A DNA stretch of 64,000 nt from Micromonospora chaiyaphumensis. Lineage in GTDB: Bacteria; Actinomycetota; Actinomycetes; Mycobacteriales; Micromonosporaceae. The DNA is taken from positions 248,001 to 312,000 of the forward strand of contig NZ_FMCS01000005.1 in the NCBI RefSeq assembly GCF_900091435.1. Reading direction: 5' to 3'. Every line of letters begins with the position of its first letter. The stretch's first letter is position 1. Position numbers and translations under genes: made by a program. The notes below the pieces were generated by a model. The model saw only the letters and a program-made list of their open reading frames with translations, searched no databases and was not told the origin of the DNA. Positions 7,960 to 15,107 of this stretch are shown piece after piece.

Positions 7960-8655
7960 ATGGCCACGGACCCCACCCCTCAGCCCGCCACCCGGGCGGC
8001 CCAGTCCACCACCCGGTCGGCCCGGACGGCCGGCCGCAGCCCGTGGTCGGTGCCGCTCGCCGTGCTGCTGGTGCTGGTCGGGGTCTTCGCCACCGGCGCC
8101 GGGCTGGGCCGGACCGCCGGGCCGTTCGACTGGGCCGACGTGGCGACCGGGTCCAGCCGGCGCACCGCGGAGCCGGCCCGCGCGCGGGAGCCCGCCAGCC
8201 TCCCGGTCCGCCTCGCCGTGCCGGCCATCAAGGTCACCGCCCCGGTCACCCCGGTCGGCCAGGCGCGCGACGGCTCGATCGACGTCCCGCCGCTGACCGA
8301 GCACAACCAGACCGGCTGGTACAACCGCGGGTCGGTGCCCGGCGACCCCGGACGGGCGATCATCGTCGGGCACGTGGACACCAAGAGCGGGCCGGCCGTG
8401 TTCTACCGGCTGCACGACCTGAAGCCGGGGGACCGCATCGAGGTGACCCGGTCGGACCGCAGCGTGGTCACCTTCAAGGTCGACACCGTCGAGTACTTCG
8501 ACAAGGCCAACCTCCCCGCCGACCGCGTCTACGGCGAGTCCGGCCCCGCGGAGCTGCGGTTGATCACCTGCGGCGGCGAGTGGGTGGGCGGCCACACCGG
8601 CTACGAGGACAACGTGATCGCCTTCGCCTCCCTGCTCGACACCCGCAATCCCTGA
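7960..8655 (+). CDS. Class F sortase
   Basis: 231 residues. Membrane-bound cysteine transpeptidase. One N-terminal helix (about 28-48), then the catalytic barrel from LPVRLAVPAIKV onward. The catalytic His is in IIVGHVDTKSGPAVF, the Cys in LRLITCGG, and the downstream Arg expected by the family is less clear (the region reads VGGHTGYEDN). The sequence fits the actinobacterial class F group rather than housekeeping class A or E. Its neighbour is a signal-peptide plus C-terminal-helix protein, the likely substrate. Some class F enzymes act more as hydrolases in vitro, so covalent wall anchoring is inferred. Confidence 0.88.
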   Translation: MATDPTPQPATRAAQSTTRSARTAGRSPWSVPLAVLLVLVGVFATGAGLGRTAGPFDWADVATGSSRRTAEPARAREPASLPVRLAVPAIKVTAPVTPVGQARDGSIDVPPLTEHNQTGWYNRGSVPGDPGRAIIVGHVDTKSGPAVFYRLHDLKPGDRIEVTRSDRSVVTFKVDTVEYFDKANLPADRVYGESGPAELRLITCGGEWVGGHTGYEDNVIAFASLLDTRNP

Positions 8656-8718
8656 CGCGGATCCTGCGCGCCGGGCCGCGATCGGCGCCGTGGCGGGTCG
8701 GCGATGGTCCACGAGCCG

Positions 8719-8798
8719 CTACGAACTTGATGACGTGGACGAGTCACCTCTGGCGGCAGCAGCACCAGGCTGATCCATCTGCGACATCAAGTTCGTAG
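8719..8798. repeat. Inverted repeat in intergenic region, dispersed-repeat candidate
   Basis: CTACGAACTTGATG (8719-8732) and its exact complement CATCAAGTTCGTAG (8785-8798) bracket 52 bp. A related sequence, TTCGAGCTGATGTCGGCAAC (8845-8864), follows, and both are trailed by a similar GACGAGTCA/AACGACTCA. This looks like several degenerate copies of a small intergenic element rather than a simple terminator for the sortase gene. Confidence 0.55.
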
Positions 8799-8917
8799 GC
8801 GCTGGAGAGGGAGCGGCGACCGGGGCGGGCATCCGCGGGCGCCTTTCGAGCTGATGTCGGCAACGACTCAGAGCCGCCGCGCGCGCCGACAGCCACCGAA
8901 CCCGGACGGCGCACGAG

Positions 8918-8964
8918 ATCTTGGAGACCTTCCGTCAGCACCGAACGGCAACTCGCCAAGATCC
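8918..8964. repeat. GATCTTGG / CCAAGATC inverted repeat
   Basis: GATCTTGG at 8918-8925 and CCAAGATC at 8957-8964 form inverted arms 31 bp apart, in the same 330-bp gene-free stretch (8656-8986) as the other repeats. I see no open frame with coding character in that stretch. Confidence 0.5.
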
Positions 8965-8986
8965 GAAAGGATCGCGCCGGCGGCGG

Positions 8987-9217
8987 TCAGCGGGGTGTCT
9001 GCTCGGCGACCCAGAGGCCGCGGCCCTGGAGCCCGACGACCAGTCCGCGATCCTGGAGGATGATGATCGCCCGCTGCACGGTCGTGACGCTGACGCTGTA
9101 GAGGTCAGCGAATTCTTTGTAGGTCGGCAGCCGCTCGCCGGGCGGGTACTCGCCGCTCCTGATGCGGGCAGCGATGTCCTCGGCCACCTCGCGATAGCCG
9201 GTGGTGGGGATTGGCAT
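8987..9217 (-). CDS. Minimal GntR-family transcription regulator
   Basis: 76 residues: only the winged-helix DNA-binding domain of the GntR family. Visible are EVAEDIAARIRSGEYPPGERLPT, the helix-turn-helix FADLYSVSVTTVQRAI, and the wing LQDRGLVVGLQGRGLWV. No effector-binding or oligomerisation domain is present, so it is far shorter than classical GntR proteins. Start at 9217 has GGAA upstream. It is divergent from the small protein at 9393, with a candidate operator between them. Such stand-alone winged helices can act as constitutive repressors or be controlled by a partner protein, and the neighbour may be that partner (inference). Confidence 0.8.
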   Translation of the reverse strand: MPIPTTGYREVAEDIAARIRSGEYPPGERLPTYKEFADLYSVSVTTVQRAIIILQDRGLVVGLQGRGLWVAEQTPR

Positions 9218-9286
9218 GTGGAGGTTCCTTCGTTCGGCACCTCCCATCGGATCATGAGCGGCATCCACCTTCAACACCAACATTGC

Positions 9287-9309
9287 CTTAGGTACTAAAG
9301 GTCTCTAAG
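9287..9309. promoter_or_regulatory. Palindromic operator candidate for the small GntR regulator
   Basis: CTTAG (9287-9291) and CTAAG (9305-9309) are outer arms of a 23-bp imperfect palindrome in an AT-rich patch between the divergent GntR gene and the 67-residue protein gene. The location suits autoregulation and control of the neighbour. Confidence 0.45.
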
Positions 9310-9392
9310 CTGTCCGGCAGCGGGTCCTTCGTTCGGCAAACGCTGGGGCCGTGCCGTGAAGCACCACCTGGATCTGGTGAAAGGCGTCGGCC

Positions 9393-9596
9393 ATGCCGAT
9401 GGATGAAGGGGAGATCACGCCCGCCGACGAGTTGTTCGTGATGATGCGGATCATCGACACGCACTGGACCCGGGCCCTCGACCAGCCGTGGCGGGCCGGT
9501 GGCTGCCTGGAGTGCCGCGACCGGGACACCTGCCCACAGCTCGACTGGGCCCTCAAGCTCATGGCCGACGTGGCGTCGACCATGTTCCAGAAGTAG
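9393..9596 (+). CDS. Small conserved hypothetical protein with Cys pair
   Basis: 67 residues, acidic at the N-terminus (MDEGEITPADE), mostly helical, with CLECRDRDTC in the middle: CxxC plus another Cys, which could bind metal or form a disulfide. No signal or membrane segment. Divergently arranged from the minimal GntR regulator, which suggests a functional pair. I do not recognise the family. Confidence 0.65.
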   Translation: MPMDEGEITPADELFVMMRIIDTHWTRALDQPWRAGGCLECRDRDTCPQLDWALKLMADVASTMFQK

Positions 9597-9602
9597 GAGT
9601 GG

Positions 9603-9923
9603 TCAGCCCTTGCCGGGGACGTGCTGGACGACCTCGAACTCCAGCAGCGTGGCCCCGGTGGCGACCGGCTTGCGGGGCTCCCCGCCCTCGCCGCCGGCGT
9701 GCGCGGCCCGGGACGGCCCCTGCGCCCACGCCTGGTACGCCTCCTCCGTCTCCCAGCGGGTGTAGACGAAGTACCGGTTCTCCCCGGCGACCGGGCGGAG
9801 CAGCTCGAAGCCGAGGAAGCCGGGGGAGTTCTCCACCGCGCCGGCCCGGGCGGCGAACCGCTTCTCCAGCTCCTCGCCGGCACCCGGCGGGACGTCGATC
9901 GCGTTGATCTTCACGACTGCCAT
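9603..9923 (-). CDS. mhuD: MhuD-type heme-degrading monooxygenase
   Basis: 106 residues, ABM fold (dimeric ferredoxin-like). The sequence runs closely parallel to mycobacterial MhuD: VVKINAI at the start, the segment ENSPGFLGFELLRPV, and TGATLLEFEVV near the end. The residues known to place heme in MhuD are kept at the same numbers: Asn7, Trp66 and the heme ligand His75. The likely reaction is opening of heme to release iron; whether it makes mycobilin or another product cannot be read from sequence. The gene stands alone. A TAGGGT hexamer six bases before the ATG suggests a leaderless transcript. A short insertion (GGEGGEPRK) follows His75. Confidence 0.85.
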   Translation of the reverse strand: MAVVKINAIDVPPGAGEELEKRFAARAGAVENSPGFLGFELLRPVAGENRYFVYTRWETEEAYQAWAQGPSRAAHAGGEGGEPRKPVATGATLLEFEVVQHVPGKG

Positions 9924-9929
9924 GGTTCC

Positions 9930-9935
9930 ACCCTA
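9930..9935 (-). promoter_or_regulatory. -10 element of leaderless mhuD promoter
   Basis: Minus-strand TAGGGT ends six bases before the ATG at 9923, the TANNNT-N6-ATG spacing of leaderless actinobacterial mRNAs. No Shine-Dalgarno sequence is present. Confidence 0.5.
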
Positions 9936-9945
9936 ACGATCCGGC

Positions 9946-10743
9946 TCAGAACGTCTCGACGGCCGGCACGAGGTCGGCGTCGACCACGATCGGTGCGTGG
10001 TCGGACGGGCCCTTGCCCTTGCGGGCCTCCCGGTCCACGTACGCGGAGGTGACCGCGCGGGCGAACGGCGCGGATGCGTAGACCAGGTCGATCCGCATGC
10101 CCTTGTTCTGGTGGAACATGCCGGCCCGGTAGTCCCAGTAGGTGTAGGGGTGCGGGCCCTTCATGGGGGTCGGCACCACGTCGCTGAGGCCGAGGTCGCG
10201 CAGTGCGGCCAGGGCGGCCCGCTCGGGCGGGGTGACGTGGGTGGAGGTGACGAAGAGCTTCGGGTCCCAGACGTCGTCGTCGGTCGGTGCGACGTTGAAG
10301 TCACCGCAGACCGCGAGCGGCAGCCCGCCGGCCACCTCCGGCTCCAGGGCGTCCCGCAGCGCCGCGAACCAGGCCAGCTTGTAGACGTAGTGCGGGTCGT
10401 CGGGGGAGCGGCCGTTGGGTACGTACACCGACCAGACCCGCAGGCCGGCGCAGGTGGCCGAGATGGCGCGGGCCTCGGGCAGCGGGAAGCCCGGCTCGCC
10501 GGGGAAGCCGACCGCCACGTCGGCCAGGCCCACGCGGGACAGGATGGCCACGCCGTTCCACCGGCCGTCGCTGTGGCTGGCCGCCTCGTAGCCCAGCTCG
10601 CCCACCTCGGCGACCGGGAAGGCCCCGTCGGGGCACTTGGTCTCCTGCAGGCAGACGACGTCGGGCTTCGTGGTGGCCAGCCAGTCGAGCAGGCGGGGGA
10701 GGCGGGCCTTCACCGAGTTGACGTTCCAGGTCGCCAGGCGCAT
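9946..10743 (-). CDS. xthA: Exodeoxyribonuclease III
   Basis: 265 residues, Mg-dependent AP endonuclease and 3'-5' exonuclease of the EEP family, acting in base-excision repair. Seen: the start LATWNVNSVKARL, metal-binding QETK, VYVPNGRS, GDFNVAP (catalytic Asp/Asn), and the C-terminal GPSDHAPIV with the catalytic Asp-His. Length is normal. The ATG at 10743 is preferred because it begins at the conserved strand; the frame also holds an ATG at 10761. Same strand as the PAC2 gene upstream (gap about 37 bp). Confidence 0.93.
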   Translation of the reverse strand: MRLATWNVNSVKARLPRLLDWLATTKPDVVCLQETKCPDGAFPVAEVGELGYEAASHSDGRWNGVAILSRVGLADVAVGFPGEPGFPLPEARAISATCAGLRVWSVYVPNGRSPDDPHYVYKLAWFAALRDALEPEVAGGLPLAVCGDFNVAPTDDDVWDPKLFVTSTHVTPPERAALAALRDLGLSDVVPTPMKGPHPYTYWDYRAGMFHQNKGMRIDLVYASAPFARAVTSAYVDREARKGKGPSDHAPIVVDADLVPAVETF

Positions 10744-10780
10744 GTCTCCAGCCTGCCCCATCCGCGGCCACCCCGCCGGG

Positions 10781-11707
10781 TCACCCCCGCGGGGTGTCGG
10801 TGTCTCCGGGACGGGTCTGCTCGGCGAGGAAGCGTTCCAGCTCGGCGCCGAGTTCGTCGGCGGTGGGCAGCGGCCCCGTCTCCGGGGCCAGGAGGCTCTT
10901 CTCGCCGCGGCCGCGGGCGAACGCGTCGTACTGCTCCTCCAGGGCCTGGACCAGGGTGGCCGCCTCCTCGGTCTGCGCGACCTGGCGGTCGATCTCCACC
11001 CGCACCACCTCGGCGGCGGCGCCCAGGCCGTCGCGGGGCAGCAGCAGGCCGGTGCTGCGGGACACCGCGGCGAGCAGCGCCTCGGCGGCGGCCGGGTACT
11101 CGGTCTGGGCGACGTAGTGCGGCACGTGCGCGGCGAAGCCGAGCGCGTCGCGGCCCTGCTCGCCGAGGCGGTACTCCAGCAGGTGGCCGACGCTGCCGGG
11201 CACCTGGACCTTCTGGAGCCAGGGCTCGTAGCCGGAGATCAGGTCCCGCCGGGTGGCGTGAGCGGTGACGCCGCTGGGCCGGGTGTGCGGGACGGCCATC
11301 GGGATCGAGTTGAGCCCGACGGTGAGCCGGACGTCGAGCCGGGTGCAGAGCGCGGCGACGGCGGCCACGAAGCGCTCCCACTGGAGATCCGGCTCGGGGC
11401 CGGTGAGCAGCAGGAACGGGGTCTCGTCGTCGTCGCGCAGCAGGTGCAGCTCCAGTGCGGGGGCGTCGTACTCGGCCCAGTGGTCCTCGACGAAGGTCAT
11501 CACGGGCCGCCGGGAGCGGTAGTCGAAGAGCTGGTCGACGTCGAAGCGGGCGATGGGCCGCGCCTCCAGGGAGGTGAGCAGCTGCTCCCGGGCCAGCCGG
11601 GTGGCGCTGCCGGCGTCGACGAAGCCGGTGAGCGCCTGGATCAGCACCGGTTGGCCGAGATCGGGCAGATCGTCGGTGAGTTCGTAGAGCTCGTGTGGGT
11701 CGAGCAC
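10781..11707 (-). CDS. PAC2 family protein (proteasome-assembly-chaperone-like)
   Basis: 308 residues. PAC2 proteins share the fold of eukaryotic proteasome-assembly chaperone 2. Actinobacterial members are widespread and often sit in genomes with a 20S proteasome, but the role is not established. Typical core: VLIQALTGFVDAGSA, FDVDQLFDYRSRRP, and the run PFLLLTGPEPDLQWERF. The C-terminal 80 residues are helical and acidic. Start is GTG at 11707 with AGGAAGG upstream. The frame stays open far upstream, but that part is antisense to another gene and not coding. Confidence 0.88.
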   Translation of the reverse strand: MLDPHELYELTDDLPDLGQPVLIQALTGFVDAGSATRLAREQLLTSLEARPIARFDVDQLFDYRSRRPVMTFVEDHWAEYDAPALELHLLRDDDETPFLLLTGPEPDLQWERFVAAVAALCTRLDVRLTVGLNSIPMAVPHTRPSGVTAHATRRDLISGYEPWLQKVQVPGSVGHLLEYRLGEQGRDALGFAAHVPHYVAQTEYPAAAEALLAAVSRSTGLLLPRDGLGAAAEVVRVEIDRQVAQTEEAATLVQALEEQYDAFARGRGEKSLLAPETGPLPTADELGAELERFLAEQTRPGDTDTPRG

Positions 11708-12097
11708 CGGTTCGGACCTTCCTGTCGACGCGTACGGGTGGGCCGTGCGTGCACGGCTCCCCGTTCGGCCAACGTACCGGCCGTCGTGGTCCATTCCGTT
11801 ACGGGCCGACTGATGATCACAATTCGGCGACGGCCCCGGATCGGCTCCACCTCCCGGTCCGGGTGGGGATCCACCGAAAGGACGAGTTAGTCGATCACTG
11901 GGCGACCCGGCGGAGGCTGCGAGGTTCCTGCCCGGGGCGGTGCGAGGCTGGCCGGACCGGAGGTATTCCCGGGTCGCGAGGTCCGTCACCGGGCGACCCG
12001 CGACGGCGACCGATGTCCGGTTCGGTGGGCACGAACTGTGGCGAGGGCCACCCGATGAGCCTGGGTGATCCCGGTTTGCCCTGCCTAGCCTCGTCGA
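11708..12097. other. 390-bp intergenic region with repeated, mutually exclusive hairpin arms
   Basis: Gene-free stretch between divergent genes. TCACTGGGCGACCCG (11895-11909) recurs as TCACCGGGCGACCCG (11986-12000), and the complement CGGGTCGC (11970-11977) can pair with either copy, so two exclusive hairpins are possible. The downstream gene has a leaderless-type -10 (TAGCCT, 12086-12091, six bases before its ATG), which would leave this structure outside that transcript unless a second, upstream promoter exists. The motifs of the c-di-AMP (ydaO) riboswitch are absent. Confidence 0.45.
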
Positions 12098-12970
12098 ATG
12101 CGTGACGACGGCACCCTCGACGACCAGTACGGCCTCGACGGCTCGGCTGACCGTTCGGACGATACCCCCTCGCCCGTTCAGTCGACCGCTTGCACCGAGG
12201 CACCCACGGCCCGCGGTTCCCTGCGTACCCGCTTCAACGCCCTTTTGAACCCCTTCGCGGCCCGGCCCGGCCGGACGAAGATGGCCATGGCCACCGGCGC
12301 GGTCTGCTGCCTGGGCCTGGTGGGCGGCTTCACCCAGATCGGCGCCCGCCCGGCCGGCGACACCCCGAACCCGGCCGCTTCGGCAGAGATGGCCGAGCGC
12401 GCGGCCGTCGACGCCGCCTCCCGCGGCCTGGCCCGCGAGAGCACCGCCCCGACCACCCCGAGCGCCAGCCCCTCGTCCACCCCCTCGGCCACGGCGAAGC
12501 CGAAGCCGAAGGCGAAGCCCAAGCCCCGCCGGATCGTCCCGGTCGCCGGCCTGGACCAGACCCAGATGAACAACGCCAAGAAGATCGTGCAGGCCGGCCG
12601 GGAGATGGGCGTGCCGCGTCGCGGCCTGGTCATCGCGGTGGCCACCGCCATGCAGGAGAGCACCCTGCTCAACTACGCCAGCGCCGTGCTGCCCGAGTCG
12701 CAGAACTACCCGCACCAGGCCATCGGTTGGGACCACGACTCGGTCGGCCTGTTCCAGCAGCGCCCGAGCAGCGGCTGGGGCACCGTCGAGGAACTGATGG
12801 ACCCGGAGTACGCCACCAAGGCGTTCCTCTCCGCCCTGGAGGAGATCCCCGGCTGGCAGGACCTGCCGCTCACGGTCGCCGCCCAGGCCGTCCAGGTCTC
12901 GGCGTTCCCGGACGCGTACGCGCAGCACGAGTGGCGGGCCAACGAGGTCGTCAAGGAGATCCTGGGCTGA
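12098..12970 (+). CDS. Membrane-anchored, lysozyme-like cell-wall protein
   Basis: 290 residues: cytoplasmic N-terminus (1-60), one membrane helix (about 62-82, MAMATGAVCCLGLVGGF), a linker rich in Ser/Pro and KPKPKAKPKP, and a globular C-terminal domain from about 150. That domain carries AMQEST with a Glu at the position expected for a lysozyme/transglycosylase acid, plus DSVGLFQQRPSSGWG, a signature of actinobacterial transglycosylase-like proteins. I infer peptidoglycan binding or cleavage outside the membrane; activity is not certain. A TAGCCT six bases before the ATG points to leaderless expression. Confidence 0.75.
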   Translation: MRDDGTLDDQYGLDGSADRSDDTPSPVQSTACTEAPTARGSLRTRFNALLNPFAARPGRTKMAMATGAVCCLGLVGGFTQIGARPAGDTPNPAASAEMAERAAVDAASRGLARESTAPTTPSASPSSTPSATAKPKPKAKPKPRRIVPVAGLDQTQMNNAKKIVQAGREMGVPRRGLVIAVATAMQESTLLNYASAVLPESQNYPHQAIGWDHDSVGLFQQRPSSGWGTVEELMDPEYATKAFLSALEEIPGWQDLPLTVAAQAVQVSAFPDAYAQHEWRANEVVKEILG

Positions 12971-13062
12971 CCACGTCCCGGGTTGCCGCGGGGCCGATCC
13001 GGGTACCAGGGACTTGCCGGTCCCGGGTACACATGAGGGGGGACCGCGGACAGGAGGACGTC

Positions 13063-13209
13063 ATGTCACTGATGCAACGGCTCAGCGCCTTCCTGCGGTC
13101 ACCCCGCGGTCAGCAGCTGGTCGACCGTGGCCGGCGCGAGCTGGCCAAGCCGGAGAACCAGGCGAAGCTCAAGCAGCTCGCCAACCGGCTGTCGTCCCGC
13201 CGGCGCTGA
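13063..13209 (+). CDS. Small basic protein, 48 residues
   Basis: 48 residues, strongly basic and helical (QRLSAFLRSPRGQQLVDRGRRELAKP), ending in SSRRR. AGGAGG lies five bases before the ATG, making this a convincing small gene. No known domain. Upstream, GTTG (12982-12985) and GGGTAC (13001-13006) are spaced 15 bp, a weak match to the stress-sigma promoter seen elsewhere in the window. It could bind nucleic acid or membrane; this is speculation from charge alone. Confidence 0.7.
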   Translation: MSLMQRLSAFLRSPRGQQLVDRGRRELAKPENQAKLKQLANRLSSRRR

Positions 13210-13249
13210 CCGCTCCGCCCCCGCAGCAACGACCCCCGGGAGCCCCCTC

Positions 13250-13987
13250 GTGACCGACTCCGCCCCCGTCGACGGCGAACCCACCGTCCCCCCGAAGCCG
13301 GCCGCGCCGGTGGAGGCGCCCGAGGCGCCGCCGGCCCGGCTCTGGGACCGGATGCGGGACGACCCGCAGTACGCGCCGGAGCACCTGGCCCTGGAGGCGG
13401 TGCGCCGGCTCGGGCCGGAGGCGGCGCAGTGGGCCGAGCGGGAGCGGGCGCAGCGGCCGGACGTCCCCGCCGACGAGCTGGCCGACCAGGCGGTGCGCAA
13501 GTTCGTCAACCACGCCCGGCTCTCCGGCGCGGTCTCCGGGGCGGCCGGGCTGCCCGGCGCGGTGATCGACGTGGGCGTGCTGGCCTGGACCCAGGCCCGG
13601 CTCGTGCTGCACGTGGCCGCCGCGTACGGCGTCGACCCGGTCCACCCCGACCGGGCCACCGACCTGCTCGTGCTCCAGCGGGTGCACAAGGTCGCCGAGA
13701 GCGCCCGACTCGCCCTCGGGGTGGCCGCCGGTCGGGAACGGGCCGGCGCGCTGTTCGGCATGGGCGGGCAGAACCCGCTTGGCCGGGTGATGCTCCAGCT
13801 CGGCGTCCGGCTGGCCCGGATGGCCGGGGTACGCGCCGCCAAGCGGCTGTTCGCCAAGGTGATCCCCGGCGCCGCGATCATCCTCGGCACCTGGGCCAAC
13901 TCGTCGGCCACCAGGGATCTCGCCGACCGGGCCCGCGCCCTCTACCGGGGCGGCCCGCGCCAGCTGCCCGTCCCGCGCCGCCCCTGA
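13250..13987 (+). CDS. EcsC-like protein
   Basis: 245 residues. The N-terminal 30 residues are Pro-rich; the remainder is alternating helices with a conserved look: VRKFVNHARLSGAVSGAAGLPGAVIDVGVLAWTQARLV and, near the end, AKRLFAKVIPGAAIILGTWANSS. The GLPG and VIPG segments between amphipathic helices resemble the EcsC family, whose exact function is unknown. No signal peptide; weakly hydrophobic segments suggest peripheral membrane contact. GTG start at 13250 with GGGAG seven bases upstream. It follows the 48-residue gene by 40 bp, probably in one operon. Confidence 0.6.
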   Translation: MTDSAPVDGEPTVPPKPAAPVEAPEAPPARLWDRMRDDPQYAPEHLALEAVRRLGPEAAQWAERERAQRPDVPADELADQAVRKFVNHARLSGAVSGAAGLPGAVIDVGVLAWTQARLVLHVAAAYGVDPVHPDRATDLLVLQRVHKVAESARLALGVAAGRERAGALFGMGGQNPLGRVMLQLGVRLARMAGVRAAKRLFAKVIPGAAIILGTWANSSATRDLADRARALYRGGPRQLPVPRRP

Positions 13988-14013
13988 CCGCGCCGGACGG
14001 CCCTTCCGGCACC

Positions 14014-14052
14014 GACGCCCGCCGTCGGGCGGACGGTTCGTGAACGGGCGTC
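14014..14052. terminator. Hairpin between convergent genes
   Basis: GACGCCCG (14014-14021) pairs with CGGGCGTC (14045-14052) around an inner CCGTC/GACGG stem. It covers the stop of the minus-strand gene ending at 14051. Confidence 0.5.
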
Positions 14053-14668
14053 AGCGCCGCCAGGGCGCCGGCTGGCCGTGCAGCCACCAGTGCAGCGCGC
14101 GGGTGATCCGGGGCAGCACCAGGTAGGTCATGAGCGGCGTCAGGCACAGCGTCATGAGCAGCGTCCGCGCCGCCAGCGGCACGTCGGCGAGGAACCGCGC
14201 GGTGAGCAGGGTCGTGGTGAGGCTGAGCGGGAAGAACGCCAGCCAGATGGTGACCGCCTGCTTCCAGCGCGGCGGCGCGGCCGGCGCGGCCGGCGTGGCC
14301 GCCGGCTCGGCGTCGCCGGCCGCGAACGTCTCGACCACGTGGTCCACCGGCGGGTCGAACCAGCCCTCGATGCCGGTGCGGCGCTCGACCCGGGTGTGCT
14401 CGACGATGCCCTGCGCCGAGCTGAGCCACCAGTGCCGCTGCGGGGAGTCCTCCCAGCCGCGCAGCGTGTCCTGGTTCGCGAAGCGGTACATGACGTGCCA
14501 CTCGGGCGAGCCCGGTGCGCTGCGGACGAACCCGGCACCGAGGAATCCCGGGAAGCTCTCGGCCAGCGCCGTACCGGCCCGCATCCACGCCACCATCTCG
14601 TCGGTGCGCGCCGGGTCGGCGCGCCGCGAGACGGCGACGGTCACGGGTACCGCGTGCGTCGTGGTCAT
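14051..14668 (-). CDS. ABM-domain protein with C-terminal membrane helices
   Basis: 205 residues. The N-terminal half (about 5-100) is an antibiotic-biosynthesis-monooxygenase-type domain: TVAVSRRADP, MVAWMRAGTALAESFPGFLGAGFVR, then WHVMYRFANQDTLRGWEDS. A linker of Ala/Pro follows, then two hydrophobic helices (about 138-160 and 166-186) and a basic tail. This ABM-plus-membrane arrangement is found in a group of actinobacterial and proteobacterial proteins of unknown role. ATG at 14668 is chosen for its GAGAGG. The ABM part alone cannot assign a substrate. Confidence 0.8.
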   Translation of the reverse strand: MTTTHAVPVTVAVSRRADPARTDEMVAWMRAGTALAESFPGFLGAGFVRSAPGSPEWHVMYRFANQDTLRGWEDSPQRHWWLSSAQGIVEHTRVERRTGIEGWFDPPVDHVVETFAAGDAEPAATPAAPAAPPRWKQAVTIWLAFFPLSLTTTLLTARFLADVPLAARTLLMTLCLTPLMTYLVLPRITRALHWWLHGQPAPWRR

Positions 14669-14797
14669 GCCCATCCTCTCCGCCGCCGCCGGGATCTCCG
14701 CCGGTCCGGGCAGACCGGTGTAACGCACGGCCGGGTCGGACGCATCCGGCGCGTACCCGCTTCGTGTGCGGGATCACCGGCCGCGCGCGGGGAGCCG

Positions 14798-14822
14798 GTT
14801 AGCGCGGGCCGTGCCGGGGTAG
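14798..14822 (+). promoter_or_regulatory. SigB/F-type promoter candidate
   Basis: GTTA (14798-14801), 15-bp spacer, GGGTAG (14817-14822), then nine bases to the ATG at 14832. Spacing and start distance match the promoters at 50-58 kb. It would drive the small membrane protein and probably the dehydrogenase behind it. Confidence 0.5.
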
Positions 14823-14831
14823 GCCGGAGGA

Positions 14832-15095
14832 ATGACGCGATCACAGCCCCGCCGTGCCCGCGGCACGGTCGGCCACGCGTACAGCGCGCTGAACCTGCGG
14901 CTCGCCCTCGCCCTCTTCGGCCTGGTCATCATGACCGTCTTCGCGGTGCTCGCGTTCGCCGCCGGCGTGACCTGGCTGGGCGTCGTCTGCGCGATCCTCG
15001 CCGTCGTGGCCGTGGTCGACCTGTTCGTCATCCAGCGCCGCCGCGCCGCGCGCCGCCGCGAGGAGCCGGGCGTGCGGCACTCGCTGTTCGAGTGA
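14832..15095 (+). CDS. Small two-helix membrane protein (DUF6343-like)
   Basis: 87 residues. Basic N-terminus, then two membrane helices (about 24-45 and 47-68) and an Arg-rich tail (RRRAARRREE), so both ends should be cytoplasmic. The pattern of YSALNLRLALALFGL recalls small actinobacterial proteins annotated DUF6343, but I hold this loosely. GGAGG directly before the ATG. Lies 12 bp before the dehydrogenase gene, likely one operon. Confidence 0.65.
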   Translation: MTRSQPRRARGTVGHAYSALNLRLALALFGLVIMTVFAVLAFAAGVTWLGVVCAILAVVAVVDLFVIQRRRAARRREEPGVRHSLFE

Positions 15096-15107
15096 CAGGA
15101 GTACGAC

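Noticed and set aside
11700..12100. c-di-AMP (ydaO-type) riboswitch before the wall-hydrolase-like gene
   Set aside because: Expected from gene type, but the conserved segments of that riboswitch are absent, and the gene has a leaderless-type -10.
11708..12928. Extension of the PAC2 frame over more than 400 codons upstream
   Set aside because: The extra part is antisense to the wall-protein gene and low in complexity; AGGAAGG before GTG 11707 fixes the start.
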